From assembly GCA_021153325.1 (NCBI GenBank), contig JAGKTQ010000002.1, forward strand, positions 1-64,000: 64,000 nt of DNA, given 5' to 3'. This document shows positions 1 through 8,792 of the stretch, one piece after another. Position numbers and translations under genes: made by a program. The notes under the pieces were generated by a model that was given only the letters and a program-made list of their open reading frames with translations, searched no databases and was not told where the DNA came from. Every line of letters starts with the position of its first letter. Positions within the stretch are counted from its first letter, which is position 1. The DNA is from Lachnospiraceae bacterium (lineage in GTDB: Bacteria; Bacillota; Clostridia; Lachnospirales; Lachnospiraceae).

Positions 1-104
1 AATAGAGCCCTATAGGGTTTATTTGGTGTACAGAAAAATAGGTCAATTATCATTGAGAAAAAACAAAGGGAAAGTTGCCAACGATTACTTGACACAAACT
101 TCAA

Positions 105-160
105 TGTCTAAAAAGTAGACAATTATTCTATAAAATGATATTATGTAGAATAATATTCTA
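105..160 (+). promoter_or_regulatory. Putative promoter and operator of the GT39-type gene
   Basis: A possible promoter reads TAGACA (116-121), 17 bp, TATTAT (139-144). Two inverted repeats sit on it: TGTCTA/TAGACA (105-110/116-121) overlaps the -35 box and TAGAATA/TATTCTA (146-152/154-160) covers the expected transcript start. These could be operators, but AT-rich DNA makes such repeats by chance. The first 100 bases hold nothing else I can support. Confidence 0.35.
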
Positions 161-193
161 TATTGAATGAAAAGGCATGAGGAGACTATTAGC

Positions 194-2188
194 ATGAAAA
201 GGGAAAAAATAGATATCATATATTACATTGTTTTAGGGATTCTATTTTTGATTTGTATTGGCATTCATTTTTATAAAATTACAGAGATACCATTTGGTAT
301 TCATGTGGATGAACTGGGAATGGGATATGACGCATGGAGTCTAAGTCATTATGGAGTTGACAGATATTTAATTCCTTATCCGGCTTACTTAAATAATTTT
401 GGCGGAGGACAAAGTGCATTATATGCCTATCTGTGTGCATTAATTCTGAAATTTTGTGACCTTTCGACATTTTCCATAAGGTTACCCGGGATTCTAATCT
501 TTTTAGTATTTGTTTTGTTTGGAGTTAAGACCATTCAGTTAACAAAAGAAAATTGCAGAGTTAGAACATTTCTTTTTCTTTTCTTTGTTACAGTATTACC
601 AGTGTATATTATGTTATTTAGAATGGGGCTAGACTGTAATTTAATGCTTCCTGTAGCAGGGATTTTCTTTTATTTCTTGCTTAGGGCAGTGTCTACATTA
701 AAAAATAGTGATTTTGTTCTTGCTGGAATTTTTGCTGGTATTACTTTGTATACATATGCAATTTCTTATATAGTAATGATTGGATTTCTGATTGCTATAA
801 TCCCATATATGTTTTTTACAAAAAAGATGAAACCGATACAGTTATTGTATTTTGGAATTCCTTTAGGGATTATTGCTTTACCTCTTATCCTGGTACAGGT
901 TGTTAATCTTTTGAACTTGGATGAAATGAGATTAGGTTTTTTTACAATTACAAAATTATTTCGGTATCGCAACGAAGATATCGGCTTACAGTTTTTTAAT
1001 TGGGAATCTGTAAAAAGCTGCTTGAAAAGTATTTTTATGTATGATAGTTACCGTTGGGATTCGCTGACGGAGTTTGGTACAATTTATTATCTTTCAATTC
1101 CATTTGTTTTAATTGGAGTCATAAAAAGTGTTTATGTAATAATAAAGGGATTAAAAAACAGAGAATTTTATCAGGAAACCATTTATGTTGTTTGGCTTAT
1201 TCTTTTGTGTATTTGCGGTAGTATGATGGAAGCATTTACATATAGATTGAATGGAGTTTATCTTTCTATACTTTATTTTTTAGTAGAAGGCGTTATAACA
1301 ATTTTTATAATTATAAAAAATAAGAAAATAGCTTATTTAATATTGGGAACAGTAGTAATGGTATATGCGTTTTTATTTGGAAGTTTTCTACAGTTTTATT
1401 TTGGTGGAGAATATGAAAGTAAGTATAAGCCATTAAGTTATTTTGATTATCCTTTAGAAGAGGTTATTGATTATTTGGAAAATGATGACATTTTCCGAGA
1501 AAAGACAACCTATATAGGACATCTGAGTCAAACATATATTTACTATCTGAGTGCTAAGATGATTACTCCTATGGAATATAATGAGGTAAATATCCTAGAT
1601 AAGGAAGATAGTTTGTCAAGATCCCAATGGACGCAATCATATCATAATTACTATTTTAATCTGCCGGAAAGAATAGATTATAATGGAATTTATGTGTTGA
1701 ACAGTGTGGCAGAAGTTCAAGAAGGATATGGTGAAAAGCTGGCACAAGCCGGATTTGAAAAAGAGGAAATAGGAAATTACAGTGTTTATACATTTAATAT
1801 AGAGGACTTTGAAGATGTAGAAGATAATTTCCAAATACAGTGGAATGCAGGAGTTGATGAGAATAATACTATTCTTGTACAGTCAGCAACACAGTTGATT
1901 GAAGGAAAAGAGTATGTTGTTTTGGTAGGCTGGGCATATAATATAGAAGATGTTCATGCATGGGATTATGTGTGTCTGATGGATGAGGATGGGAATTATT
2001 ACACTGCTGATATTGTAGAGCGGGCTGATGTGGTAGAAGAAACCGGTCAGGAGCAATTGCAGCAATCAGGTTTACTGTTTGTAATTCCAAAAGAAGCTTT
2101 TGATGGTAGAAAAAATCTTTTGGTAATCGGAATAGAGAGTGAAAATGGAAAGTATATGAAGTCACAAATAAATGTAGCAATGCAATAA
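194..2188 (+). CDS. Multi-pass membrane glycosyltransferase, GT39/ArnT-like
   Basis: Predicted 664-residue polytopic membrane protein of the polyprenyl-phosphate-sugar-dependent glycosyltransferase type (GT39/GT-C fold). The first extracytoplasmic loop carries the acidic motif HVDELGMGYDAW expected for the catalytic aspartate of such enzymes. About ten hydrophobic segments follow up to residue ~410, and then a ~250-residue soluble C-terminal domain. The start at 194 is chosen because GAGGAG (179-184) lies 9 bases upstream; an in-frame ATG at 167 lacks a ribosome-binding site. Substrate and acceptor cannot be read from sequence; cell-surface polymer glycosylation is the likely role. The gene stands alone and faces a minus-strand regulator across a hairpin. 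Confidence 0.7.
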   Translation: MKREKIDIIYYIVLGILFLICIGIHFYKITEIPFGIHVDELGMGYDAWSLSHYGVDRYLIPYPAYLNNFGGGQSALYAYLCALILKFCDLSTFSIRLPGILIFLVFVLFGVKTIQLTKENCRVRTFLFLFFVTVLPVYIMLFRMGLDCNLMLPVAGIFFYFLLRAVSTLKNSDFVLAGIFAGITLYTYAISYIVMIGFLIAIIPYMFFTKKMKPIQLLYFGIPLGIIALPLILVQVVNLLNLDEMRLGFFTITKLFRYRNEDIGLQFFNWESVKSCLKSIFMYDSYRWDSLTEFGTIYYLSIPFVLIGVIKSVYVIIKGLKNREFYQETIYVVWLILLCICGSMMEAFTYRLNGVYLSILYFLVEGVITIFIIIKNKKIAYLILGTVVMVYAFLFGSFLQFYFGGEYESKYKPLSYFDYPLEEVIDYLENDDIFREKTTYIGHLSQTYIYYLSAKMITPMEYNEVNILDKEDSLSRSQWTQSYHNYYFNLPERIDYNGIYVLNSVAEVQEGYGEKLAQAGFEKEEIGNYSVYTFNIEDFEDVEDNFQIQWNAGVDENNTILVQSATQLIEGKEYVVLVGWAYNIEDVHAWDYVCLMDEDGNYYTADIVERADVVEETGQEQLQQSGLLFVIPKEAFDGRKNLLVIGIESENGKYMKSQINVAMQ

Positions 2189-2197
2189 AGAATACAA

Positions 2198-2231
2198 ACA
2201 AAGAGAACAATGAAACTATTGTTCTCTTTGT
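2198..2231. terminator. Convergent hairpin between the GT39-type gene and the XRE gene
   Basis: A 14-bp perfect stem (2198-2211/2218-2231, loop GAAACT) lies between the stop codons of two convergent genes and overlaps the last codons of the minus-strand regulator. T-rich stretches flank it only weakly, so termination efficiency is uncertain. Confidence 0.55.
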
Positions 2232-2539
2232 CTATGCAGATAATCTAAAAAGTTTATATATTGTTTTATATGCTGTTCGTCTGAAGTATCAAAATTATTG
2301 GGAAGAGCTAATACTTTTTGATTATTATAGTATGGATTGGGTATGGAAGTAAGTCCGAGTAAATAATCAATAGAAACATTAAAAAATTTGGCGATCCTTA
2401 TTTTTATTTCATCCGGTGGTTCTGATTTATCTTTCTCATAAGAAGAAATGGAATGCTTATTAATGTTAAGAATTTTACCTAATTCTTCTTGAGAGAGTCC
2501 TTTGTCTTTTCTTAAATCATACAATCGCTCTCCAATCAA
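2216..2539 (-). CDS. Small XRE-family DNA-binding regulator
   Basis: Cytoplasmic 107-residue protein with an N-terminal Cro/C1 helix-turn-helix (residues ~1-58: LSQEELGKIL, SISSYEKDKSEP, LLGL) and a C-terminal tail of about 45 residues, as in many single-domain XRE repressors. The start is a judgement. A TTG at 2539 has AAGGAGG about 10 bases upstream; a longer reading from a TTG at 2560 would put that same ribosome-binding site inside the coding sequence. Target genes are unknown. Its only close neighbour is the convergent glycosyltransferase, with which it cannot share a promoter. It could be autoregulatory. Confidence 0.72.
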   Translation of the reverse strand: MIGERLYDLRKDKGLSQEELGKILNINKHSISSYEKDKSEPPDEIKIRIAKFFNVSIDYLLGLTSIPNPYYNNQKVLALPNNFDTSDEQHIKQYINFLDYLHRQREQ

Positions 2540-2703
2540 AGCTTTTGTTCCTCCTTTCAATTAAGATGATTATAGGATAAAAAAACAAAAAAACTTAAAA
2601 ATAGATAAAAATTCTCCGAATATGGAAAAGTAGAATTTAGTTCTATATATAGTTAATAGTATTTGTCAAAGTTGAAAAATTAGTATAAAATTATGAAAAA
2701 CAC

Positions 2704-2732
2704 TTGAAAAATGGGAGAATCAATGTTATCAT
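2704..2732 (+). promoter_or_regulatory. Promoter of rpsF-ssb-rpsR
   Basis: TTGAAA (2704-2709), a 17-bp spacer and TATCAT (2727-2732), in the intergenic region upstream of rpsF. The rest of 2561-2700 is AT-rich with no recognisable feature. Confidence 0.6.
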
Positions 2733-2761
2733 ATTAACTCGTGATATATTAAATAATCCTT

Positions 2762-2800
2762 GCTCCCGGTAGGACGGGGGCCAGAGACCAAAAGGAGGTA
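2762..2800 (+). promoter_or_regulatory. rpsF leader hairpin, possible S6:S18 autoregulatory element
   Basis: Just before rpsF a 7-bp GC-rich stem (2762-2768/2775-2781, one G-U pair, loop GUAGGA) is followed by the ribosome-binding site AAAGGAGG. rpsF operons in many bacteria carry a leader structure bound by the S6:S18 complex, recognised by a CCG-containing bulge; this leader has a CCCGG segment in the right place. Assignment to that family is inference; the hairpin is seen directly. Confidence 0.45.
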
Positions 2801-2805
2801 CAAGC

Positions 2806-3093
2806 ATGAACAAATATGAATTAGCCGTTGTGGTTAGCGCAAAAATCGAAGATGATGAAAGAGCTGAAGTATTAAACAAAGTAAAGGCTCTTGTTGAAAG
2901 ATTCGGTGGACAGATTACTAACGTTGACGAATGGGGTAAGAAGAGACTTGCTTATGACGTTCAGAAAATGAAAGAAGCTTTCTATTATTTCATCCAGTTT
3001 GATGCAGAATCCACAGTTCCGGCAGAAATCGAAAGCCGTATCCGTATTATGGATAATGTAATCAGATATTTATGCGTTAAAAACGAGGCATAA
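2806..3093 (+). CDS. rpsF: 30S ribosomal protein S6
   Basis: 95-residue protein that binds the central domain of 16S rRNA as a heterodimer with S18 in the 30S platform. The N-terminal MNKYELAVVVSAKI, the GKKRLAYDVQKMKEAFY segment and the C-terminal RIRIMDNVIRYL strand are typical of S6, and the length is normal. AAAGGAGG lies 8 bases before the ATG. It is the first gene of the classic rpsF-ssb-rpsR operon, 24 bp ahead of ssb. Confidence 0.97.
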   Translation: MNKYELAVVVSAKIEDDERAEVLNKVKALVERFGGQITNVDEWGKKRLAYDVQKMKEAFYYFIQFDAESTVPAEIESRIRIMDNVIRYLCVKNEA

Positions 3094-3117
3094 TAGAAGA
3101 AAGCGAGAGTAAGTAGT

Positions 3118-3564
3118 ATGAATAAAGTAATTCTTATGGGCCGTTTAACAAGAGATCCTGAAGTGAGATATTCACAGGGTGAAAATGCAATGGCAATTGC
3201 CAGATATACACTTGCGGTTGACCGTAGAGGAAGCCGTAATAACAATGGTGACCAGCAGACAGCAGATTTTATCGGTTGTGTTGCTTTCGGAAAAGCTGGT
3301 GAATTTGCAGAAAAGTATTTCCGCAAAGGAACTAAGATTGCGATAACAGGTCGTATCCAGACTGGTAGTTATACCAATAAGGATGGCGTAAAAGTATATA
3401 CTACTGATGTAGTTGTAGAGGAACAGGAATTTGCTGAAAGCAAAAACAGTTCCGGTGCAGATGGTGGTTTCGGTGGCGGAATGAGCAGACCGGAGCCGAG
3501 TGGTGCAGGTGACGGTTTCATGAATATTCCAGACGGAATTGATGAGGAACTGCCATTTAACTAA
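3118..3564 (+). CDS. ssb: Single-stranded DNA-binding protein
   Basis: 148-residue SSB that coats single-stranded DNA in replication, repair and recombination. The OB fold spans residues ~1-105 (MNKVILMGRLTRDPEVRYS; DFIGCVAFGKAGEFAEKYFRKG). A glycine-rich linker follows, then the acidic C-terminal tip DEELPFN that recruits partner proteins; this tip ends PFN rather than the E. coli DDIPF. It lies between rpsF and rpsR, the usual arrangement that ties SSB supply to ribosome synthesis. The ribosome-binding site is weak (GAGAG), so translation may be coupled to rpsF. Confidence 0.96.
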   Translation: MNKVILMGRLTRDPEVRYSQGENAMAIARYTLAVDRRGSRNNNGDQQTADFIGCVAFGKAGEFAEKYFRKGTKIAITGRIQTGSYTNKDGVKVYTTDVVVEEQEFAESKNSSGADGGFGGGMSRPEPSGAGDGFMNIPDGIDEELPFN

Positions 3565-3592
3565 GATTCAATTTTAGATAGGAGGCATTATC

Positions 3593-3856
3593 ATGGCTTA
3601 TAATAAAGCAGAGAAATCTGATTCTCCAATGAGAAAAAGAGGCGGAATGCGCAGAAGAAAAAAAGTTTGTGTATTCTGTGGTAAAGATAACGTAATTGAT
3701 TACAAAGATGTAAATAAATTAAAAAGATATGTATCTGAAAGAGGTAAAATTCTTCCTAGAAGAATTACAGGCAACTGTGCAAAACACCAGAGAGCTCTTA
3801 CAGTAGCTATCAAACGTGCAAGACACGTTGCTTTGATGCCATATACATGTGATTAA
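3593..3856 (+). CDS. rpsR: 30S ribosomal protein S18, zinc-binding form
   Basis: 87-residue S18, partner of S6 in the 30S platform. The core sequences DYKDVNKLKRYVSERGKILPRRITG and CAKHQR are diagnostic. It has the zinc-ligand pattern C26-x2-C29 ... C62-x2-H65 of the C+ class, plus C86, so it probably binds zinc and could be swapped for a zinc-free paralogue under zinc limitation in genomes that have one. AGGAGG precedes the ATG. It is the last gene of the operon, followed by a strong terminator. Confidence 0.97.
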   Translation: MAYNKAEKSDSPMRKRGGMRRRKKVCVFCGKDNVIDYKDVNKLKRYVSERGKILPRRITGNCAKHQRALTVAIKRARHVALMPYTCD

Positions 3857-3870
3857 TAAGAACTTTGAGG

Positions 3871-3900
3871 GGACTGTCGCTATGCGACAGTCCTTTTTTT
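3871..3900 (+). terminator. Terminator of rpsF-ssb-rpsR
   Basis: A perfect 10-bp GC-rich stem (3871-3880/3884-3893, loop TAT) followed by seven T residues, 15 bp after the rpsR stop. Confidence 0.92.
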
Positions 3901-4027
3901 ATCGCTATAACAAATTGTGCGCGCAAGTAGCGAAAGTAAAGTATAATTCTACATAAAATCTCTTAAAATGAGAAAACCTCTCTGTTTTCTACAAAAGAAT
4001 TGTATGGAATATTAAATAGAAAAATGT

Positions 4028-4033
4028 TATACT
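4028..4033 (+). promoter_or_regulatory. Extended -10 promoter upstream of gdpP
   Basis: TATACT preceded by the TGN extension. The best -35 match at 17 bp is poor (TGGAAT, 4005-4010). The remainder of 3901-4104 shows no other recognisable element. Confidence 0.4.
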
Positions 4034-4146
4034 GATAAGCGAGAATATAGGTCGTGGTTTAAAACGGAAGATAAGATAGTAATTAAAATATAGATCATAT
4101 ATAGATGCATAAAAACTCGTATTGTGGAAAGGCATGGTTATTTAAA

Positions 4147-6201
4147 ATGAAAAATAGAATTAAGTTGAAAGGAAGGCTTAAGACATACATACAGTTTTCC
4201 CTTTATTTGGGATTTTTACTTGTTGCGGTAAATGTTTGTATTTATTTTCTGAATATTCAGGCGGCACTTCTTTTGACCTGTTTTACAATTTTTTATTTTG
4301 CAATTGTACTGGCTATGATGTTTTACAATAAGCCAGTTATTATGAATGAGCTGATCAGTTTTGCAACTCAGTATGGGCAGATTCAACGCCGGCTTTTGCG
4401 TGATCTGGCATTGCCGTATGCACTGTTGGATGATTCGGGCAGAGTTGTCTGGACAAACCGGGAATTTGAGCGGGTCATTCATAAAGAAAAAGGCTATTCC
4501 AAGTCGATTACTTCTTTGTTCCCGACGATTACAAAGGACAGACTTCCGGGAGAAGATGAAGTAGAAGAGACAGAATTTGAAATTGAATATGAATCCAGCA
4601 ATTATATGGCTCGCATGAAAAAAATTTCCTTAAAGGAGATGGCGATTAATAGCGATATTCTTGAGGCAGAAGGATATGATGGATACCTCATTGCCATGTA
4701 TTTGTTCGATGAAACAGCACTTAGGATTGCTTTGAAAGAAGTAGATGACCAGAGTCTGGCAGTTGGTATGATCTATCTGGACAATTATGAAGAAGCATTG
4801 GATAGTGTAGAAGAAGTCAGACGTTCTTTGTTGATCGCATTGATTGATCGTAAAGTAAATAAATACATTGCGGCACTGGATGGTATATGCAAAAAGCTGG
4901 AAAAGGACAAGTATTTTATTATCCTTCGTAAAAAGGCAATTTCCCAGTTGCAGGAAACGCGTTTTGATCTGTTGGATGATGTAAAAACTGTAAATATCGG
5001 TAATGAAATGGCTGTGACGATCAGTATGGGTATCGGTCTCGATGGATTGACCTATGCACAAAATTATGAGTTTGCAAGAAATGCTATCGATCTTGCGCTT
5101 GGACGAGGTGGCGATCAGGCAGTTGTGAAATCACCGGAAAAGATAACCTATTACGGTGGAAAGAGCCAGCAGGTAGAAAAAAATACTCGTGTAAAGGCGA
5201 GAGTAAAAGCTCATGCATTAAAGGAAATCATTACAAGCAAAGATAAGGTGCTCATTATGGGACATCGTCTTGCAGATGTGGATAGCTTTGGTGCAGCAGT
5301 AGGTATTTATCGAATTGCAAAAACGTTGGATAGAAAAGCACACATTGTTTTAAATGATGTAACCACTTCTGTGCAGCCTTTGGTGGAAATGTTCAAAGAT
5401 AATCCGGAATATGACGAGGATATGATCATAGATAGTCAAGAGGCGATTGAGGCTGCAGGAGGAAATGCGGTACTGGTCGTTGTTGATGTTAACAAGCCAA
5501 GCATTACCGAGTGTCCAGATCTTTTGAAATATTGCAAATCTATCGTTGTACTGGATCACCATAGACAAGGCACGGAAGTGATCGAAAATGCGACCCTTTC
5601 CTATGTGGAAGCATACGCTTCTTCTGCATGTGAAATGGTATCTGAAATTCTTCAGTACATAGTGGATAATATTAAGATTCGTTCTGAGGAAGCAGATTGT
5701 CTTTATTCTGGTATCGTAATTGATACGAATAACTTTATGACAAAAACTGGTGTGAGAACCTTTGAAGCTGCAGCCTTTTTAAGAAGAAATGGGGCAGATG
5801 TAACACGTGTACGCAAGCTCTTTAGAGAAGATGCTGTGGAATATAAAGCAAAAGCGGATGCTGTCAGTCAGGCAGAAATTTACCGTAATTATTATGCAAT
5901 TTCTATTTGTGTCAATGACGAAGTGCAAAGCCCGACTATTATCGGGGCTCAGGCAGCAAACGAGCTCTTAAATATTAAGGGCATCAGAGCCAGCTTTATT
6001 TTGACCGAATATCAAAATCAGATTTATGTCAGTGCACGTTCTATTGATGAAGTGAATGTGCAGGTCATCATGGAACGATTAGGTGGTGGCGGTCATATGA
6101 ATATAGCAGGCTGTCAGATGGAAGGAACGTCTATTGCAGAGGCGATTGGAGTCATTAAAAATACAATAGATACGATGATACAGGAAGGCGAACTGGATTA
6201 A
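4147..6201 (+). CDS. gdpP: Cyclic-di-AMP phosphodiesterase GdpP, DHH family
   Basis: Membrane-anchored enzyme hydrolysing c-di-AMP, and so controlling potassium, osmotic and cell-wall homeostasis. Order of domains: two N-terminal membrane helices (to residue ~60), a PAS-like domain (ALLDDSGRVVWTNREFE), a degenerate GGDEF domain, then DHH/DHHA1 with the metal ligands GHRLADVDSFGA, VVVDVNK, VLDHHRQG, DTNNF and a terminal GGGGHMNIAGCQ loop. All DHH ligands look intact. The start at 4147 is preferred (homologues begin close to the first helix; GGAAAGG lies 14 bases upstream), but an in-frame ATG at 4105 is possible. It is 32 bp upstream of rplI and probably co-transcribed with rplI-dnaB, a conserved Firmicute arrangement. 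Confidence 0.93.
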   Translation: MKNRIKLKGRLKTYIQFSLYLGFLLVAVNVCIYFLNIQAALLLTCFTIFYFAIVLAMMFYNKPVIMNELISFATQYGQIQRRLLRDLALPYALLDDSGRVVWTNREFERVIHKEKGYSKSITSLFPTITKDRLPGEDEVEETEFEIEYESSNYMARMKKISLKEMAINSDILEAEGYDGYLIAMYLFDETALRIALKEVDDQSLAVGMIYLDNYEEALDSVEEVRRSLLIALIDRKVNKYIAALDGICKKLEKDKYFIILRKKAISQLQETRFDLLDDVKTVNIGNEMAVTISMGIGLDGLTYAQNYEFARNAIDLALGRGGDQAVVKSPEKITYYGGKSQQVEKNTRVKARVKAHALKEIITSKDKVLIMGHRLADVDSFGAAVGIYRIAKTLDRKAHIVLNDVTTSVQPLVEMFKDNPEYDEDMIIDSQEAIEAAGGNAVLVVVDVNKPSITECPDLLKYCKSIVVLDHHRQGTEVIENATLSYVEAYASSACEMVSEILQYIVDNIKIRSEEADCLYSGIVIDTNNFMTKTGVRTFEAAAFLRRNGADVTRVRKLFREDAVEYKAKADAVSQAEIYRNYYAISICVNDEVQSPTIIGAQAANELLNIKGIRASFILTEYQNQIYVSARSIDEVNVQVIMERLGGGGHMNIAGCQMEGTSIAEAIGVIKNTIDTMIQEGELD

Positions 6202-6233
6202 GTAACAGGAGTCCAGTAGTGAGGAGGTTCATT

Positions 6234-6680
6234 ATGAAAATAATCTTATTAGAAGACGTAAAATCTTTAGGAAAAAAAGGACAAGTTATCGAAGCAAGTG
6301 AAGGATATGCAAGAAACTATATTCTTCCGAAAAAGCTTGGTTTAGAGGCAACTCCAAAGAATTTGAACGATTTAAAGCTACAGAATGCAAATAATGAAAA
6401 GATTGCACAGGAGCAGTATGATGCGGCAGTTGCGTTTGGAAAAGAAATGGAAACAAAAGAAGTTGTTGTAAAGATGAAAGCAGGAGAAGGTGGAAAGGTA
6501 TTTGGTTCTGTTTCTTCAAAAGAAATCGTTACAGCAGCAAAAGAGCAGTGCGGTATGGAGATTGACAAAAAGAAAGTCCAGATGCCGGAGGCTATTAAGG
6601 CATTTGGGGTGTATGAGGTAAATGTAAAACTTCATCCGAAGGTAACTGCAAAGCTGAAAGTTAAAGTTCAGGAAGCATAA
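6234..6680 (+). CDS. rplI: 50S ribosomal protein L9
   Basis: 148-residue L9 of the large subunit, which binds 23S rRNA domain V and helps limit frameshifting. N-terminal MKIILLEDVKSLGKKGQVIEASEGYARNYILP is diagnostic; a long helix and a C-terminal domain (GKVFGSVSSKEI) complete the usual length. The start at 6234 has GAGGAGG at 6221-6227; the GTG at 6219 is part of that upstream region. It lies between gdpP and dnaB with 15 bp to dnaB. Confidence 0.97.
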   Translation: MKIILLEDVKSLGKKGQVIEASEGYARNYILPKKLGLEATPKNLNDLKLQNANNEKIAQEQYDAAVAFGKEMETKEVVVKMKAGEGGKVFGSVSSKEIVTAAKEQCGMEIDKKKVQMPEAIKAFGVYEVNVKLHPKVTAKLKVKVQEA

Positions 6681-6695
6681 GGAAGGGATACATTT

Positions 6696-8033
6696 ATGGC
6701 AGCGATGGAAGAAGCGCTTTTAAAAAGAGTGTTGCCCCATAGCATTGAAGCGGAACAGTCAGTTATTGGTTCTATGATTATGGATAAAGAAGCGATAGTA
6801 GTAGCTTCTGAAATATTAATTGGCGATGATTTTTATAGTAAACAATATGGTGTTTTGTTTGATACCATGGTAGAGTTGAATGAAGAAGGAAGACCGGTCG
6901 ATCTGGTCACTCTTCAGGACAAGCTGAAGGAAAAGGATGTACCGCCGGAAGTGAGCAGTTTGGAATTTATCAGAGATTTAATTACTGCAGTTCCGACTTC
7001 GGCAAATATAAAATACTATGCAAATATCGTGGCAGAAAAGGCTACGCTTCGTAAACTGATTAAATTAAACGAAGAAATTGCGAATACTTGTTATCTTGGT
7101 AAAGAAAGCTTAGAAGTGATATTAGAAGAGACTGAGAAAAAGGTATTTAATCTTGTACAGAGAAGAAATACGGGAGAATTTGTACCGATTCGTCAGGTCG
7201 TTATGAATGCCATGGAAAAAATCGAAACAGCGTCCAAAAACAAAGGTGCTGTAACGGGTATTGCCACGGGCTTTATTGATCTGGATTACAGAACGGCAGG
7301 AATGCAGCCTTCTGACCTCATTTTGGTGGCTGCCAGACCTTCTATGGGAAAAACAGCGTTCGTATTAAATATCGCCCAGCATGTGGCTTTTAAGCTGAAT
7401 CAGACGGTAGCTATATTTAGTCTGGAAATGTCAAAGGAACAGTTGGTGAACCGTCTGTTCTCTTTGGAGTCGCGAGTAGATTCCCAGCATATTCGTACTG
7501 GACAACTTTCCGATGCAGAGTGGGAAAACTTGATAGAAAGTGCTGGCGTGATCGGAAAATCGAATTTGATCATTGATGATACTCCTGGTATCAGTATTGC
7601 AGATCTGCGTTCTAAGTGCCGTAAATTCAAACTGGAACATGATTTAAAAATGATCATCATTGACTATTTACAGTTGATGTCGGGCAGTGGAAGAAGCGAT
7701 TCCAGACAGCAGGAAATATCCGATATTTCCCGTTCGCTGAAGGCGCTTGCCAGAGAGTTAAGCGTACCGGTAATCGCATTGTCGCAGCTTAGTCGTGCGG
7801 TAGAGCAAAGACCGGATCATAGACCGATGCTTTCTGATTTGCGTGAATCGGGAGCTATTGAGCAGGATGCCGACGTAGTAATGTTCATTTATCGTGATGA
7901 TTATTATAATCATGATACGGAGCGTAAAGATATAGCTGAAATCATCATTGCAAAACAAAGAAACGGTCCGATTGGAACCGTGGAACTGGCGTGGTTACCA
8001 AACTACACAAAATTTGCAAATTTACAAAAATAA
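6696..8033 (+). CDS. dnaB: Replicative DNA helicase DnaB
   Basis: 445-residue hexameric helicase (called DnaC in B. subtilis) that unwinds DNA at the fork. N-terminal domain: LPHSIEAEQSVIGSMI. C-terminal RecA-like core: Walker A ARPSMGKTAF, SLEMSKEQL, Walker B IIIDYLQLM, SQLSRAVEQRPDHRPMLSDLRESGAIEQDAD. No intein or insertion. AAGGAAGGG precedes the ATG. It closes the gdpP-rplI-dnaB cluster. The loader genes dnaD and dnaC lie ~32 kb away in this window. Confidence 0.97.
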   Translation: MAAMEEALLKRVLPHSIEAEQSVIGSMIMDKEAIVVASEILIGDDFYSKQYGVLFDTMVELNEEGRPVDLVTLQDKLKEKDVPPEVSSLEFIRDLITAVPTSANIKYYANIVAEKATLRKLIKLNEEIANTCYLGKESLEVILEETEKKVFNLVQRRNTGEFVPIRQVVMNAMEKIETASKNKGAVTGIATGFIDLDYRTAGMQPSDLILVAARPSMGKTAFVLNIAQHVAFKLNQTVAIFSLEMSKEQLVNRLFSLESRVDSQHIRTGQLSDAEWENLIESAGVIGKSNLIIDDTPGISIADLRSKCRKFKLEHDLKMIIIDYLQLMSGSGRSDSRQQEISDISRSLKALARELSVPVIALSQLSRAVEQRPDHRPMLSDLRESGAIEQDADVVMFIYRDDYYNHDTERKDIAEIIIAKQRNGPIGTVELAWLPNYTKFANLQK

Positions 8034-8072
8034 ATATGGGAGCTTTTTAAAGCTTAAAAAAGTTGAAATTAC

Positions 8073-8110
8073 AAAAGAGGACAGAATGGAAAGAAATCTG
8101 TTCTCTTTTT
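8073..8110 (+). terminator. Terminator of gdpP-rplI-dnaB
   Basis: A 13-bp stem (8073-8085/8097-8109, one G-U pair) with its 3' arm running into five T residues, 40 bp after the dnaB stop. Confidence 0.85.
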
Positions 8111-8166
8111 GTGTTTATAAAATGTGTAAAAGAAAATCAATAACGAAAAGAAAGAGGGAATTTAGG

Positions 8167-8778
8167 ATGGAACAGACGTATTATTTAATTTCAGATGCAG
8201 CAAAACAGGTGCAGGTTGAGTCGCATGTACTGCGTTATTGGGAGGAAGAACTGGGATTGCCTATTCATAGAAATGAGCTTGGGCATCGATTTTATACAGA
8301 AGAAGATATTAAGCGGTTTATTAGTATTAAAAATTTAAAAGAAAAAGGACTTCAATTAAAAGCCATTAAGCTGGTACTTCAAGATGATGGAAGCTTTGAG
8401 AAAGAAGAAAGGGCGAAATCAAAAGAAGTGGTACATGAAGAGGAAAAGGGACAGAAAATTCTTTCTGTCATTACAAAGACAAGCCTTGAGCCGGAGAATA
8501 AAGCAGCAAGGATGCAGATTTTATTAAAACAGCTGATGATGGAGGCAATTCGAGATAGTAATGAAGAGCTTTGTGACAATCTTAAAGAGACATTGCTAAA
8601 AGAGCTTGATTATCAATTTAGATTACAGGAAGAACGGGAAGAGGAGCGAGAAGATAATCGAAGCAAAAAAGAAGAAGAACATTTCAAAAAAATTGATACA
8701 CTACTTCGTGATCACAGCAGTGAGATAAGTAAAAAAGAGAAAAAAGAAAAGAAAAAAAAGAGACATTCATTTTTTTGA
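8167..8778 (+). CDS. MerR-type helix-turn-helix protein
   Basis: 203-residue cytoplasmic protein with an N-terminal MerR-like winged helix (YYLISDAAKQVQVESHVLRYWEEEL ... HRFYTEEDIKRF, residues ~1-70). A charged coiled-coil segment follows, then an extremely lysine-rich tail ending KKKKRHSFF. The start at 8167 is chosen because the HTH begins at once and GAGGGAATTTAGG lies just upstream; the longer open frame back to 7948 overlaps dnaB and the terminator. No effector-binding cysteine motif is visible. Its last codons form one arm of the terminator used by the convergent ferredoxin gene. Target unknown. Confidence 0.75.
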   Translation: MEQTYYLISDAAKQVQVESHVLRYWEEELGLPIHRNELGHRFYTEEDIKRFISIKNLKEKGLQLKAIKLVLQDDGSFEKEERAKSKEVVHEEEKGQKILSVITKTSLEPENKAARMQILLKQLMMEAIRDSNEELCDNLKETLLKELDYQFRLQEEREEEREDNRSKKEEEHFKKIDTLLRDHSSEISKKEKKEKKKKRHSFF

Positions 8779-8785
8779 ATGTCTC
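8752..8785 (-). terminator. Ferredoxin terminator, inside the MerR-like gene's 3' end
   Basis: A perfect 10-bp stem (8760-8769/8776-8785, T6 loop). Read on the minus strand it is followed by about eight T residues (complement of the A-run at 8752-8759), so it terminates the ferredoxin transcript. The same bases encode the final Lys-rich and RHSFF residues of the convergent gene. Confidence 0.85.
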
Positions 8786-8792
8786 CTAATAA

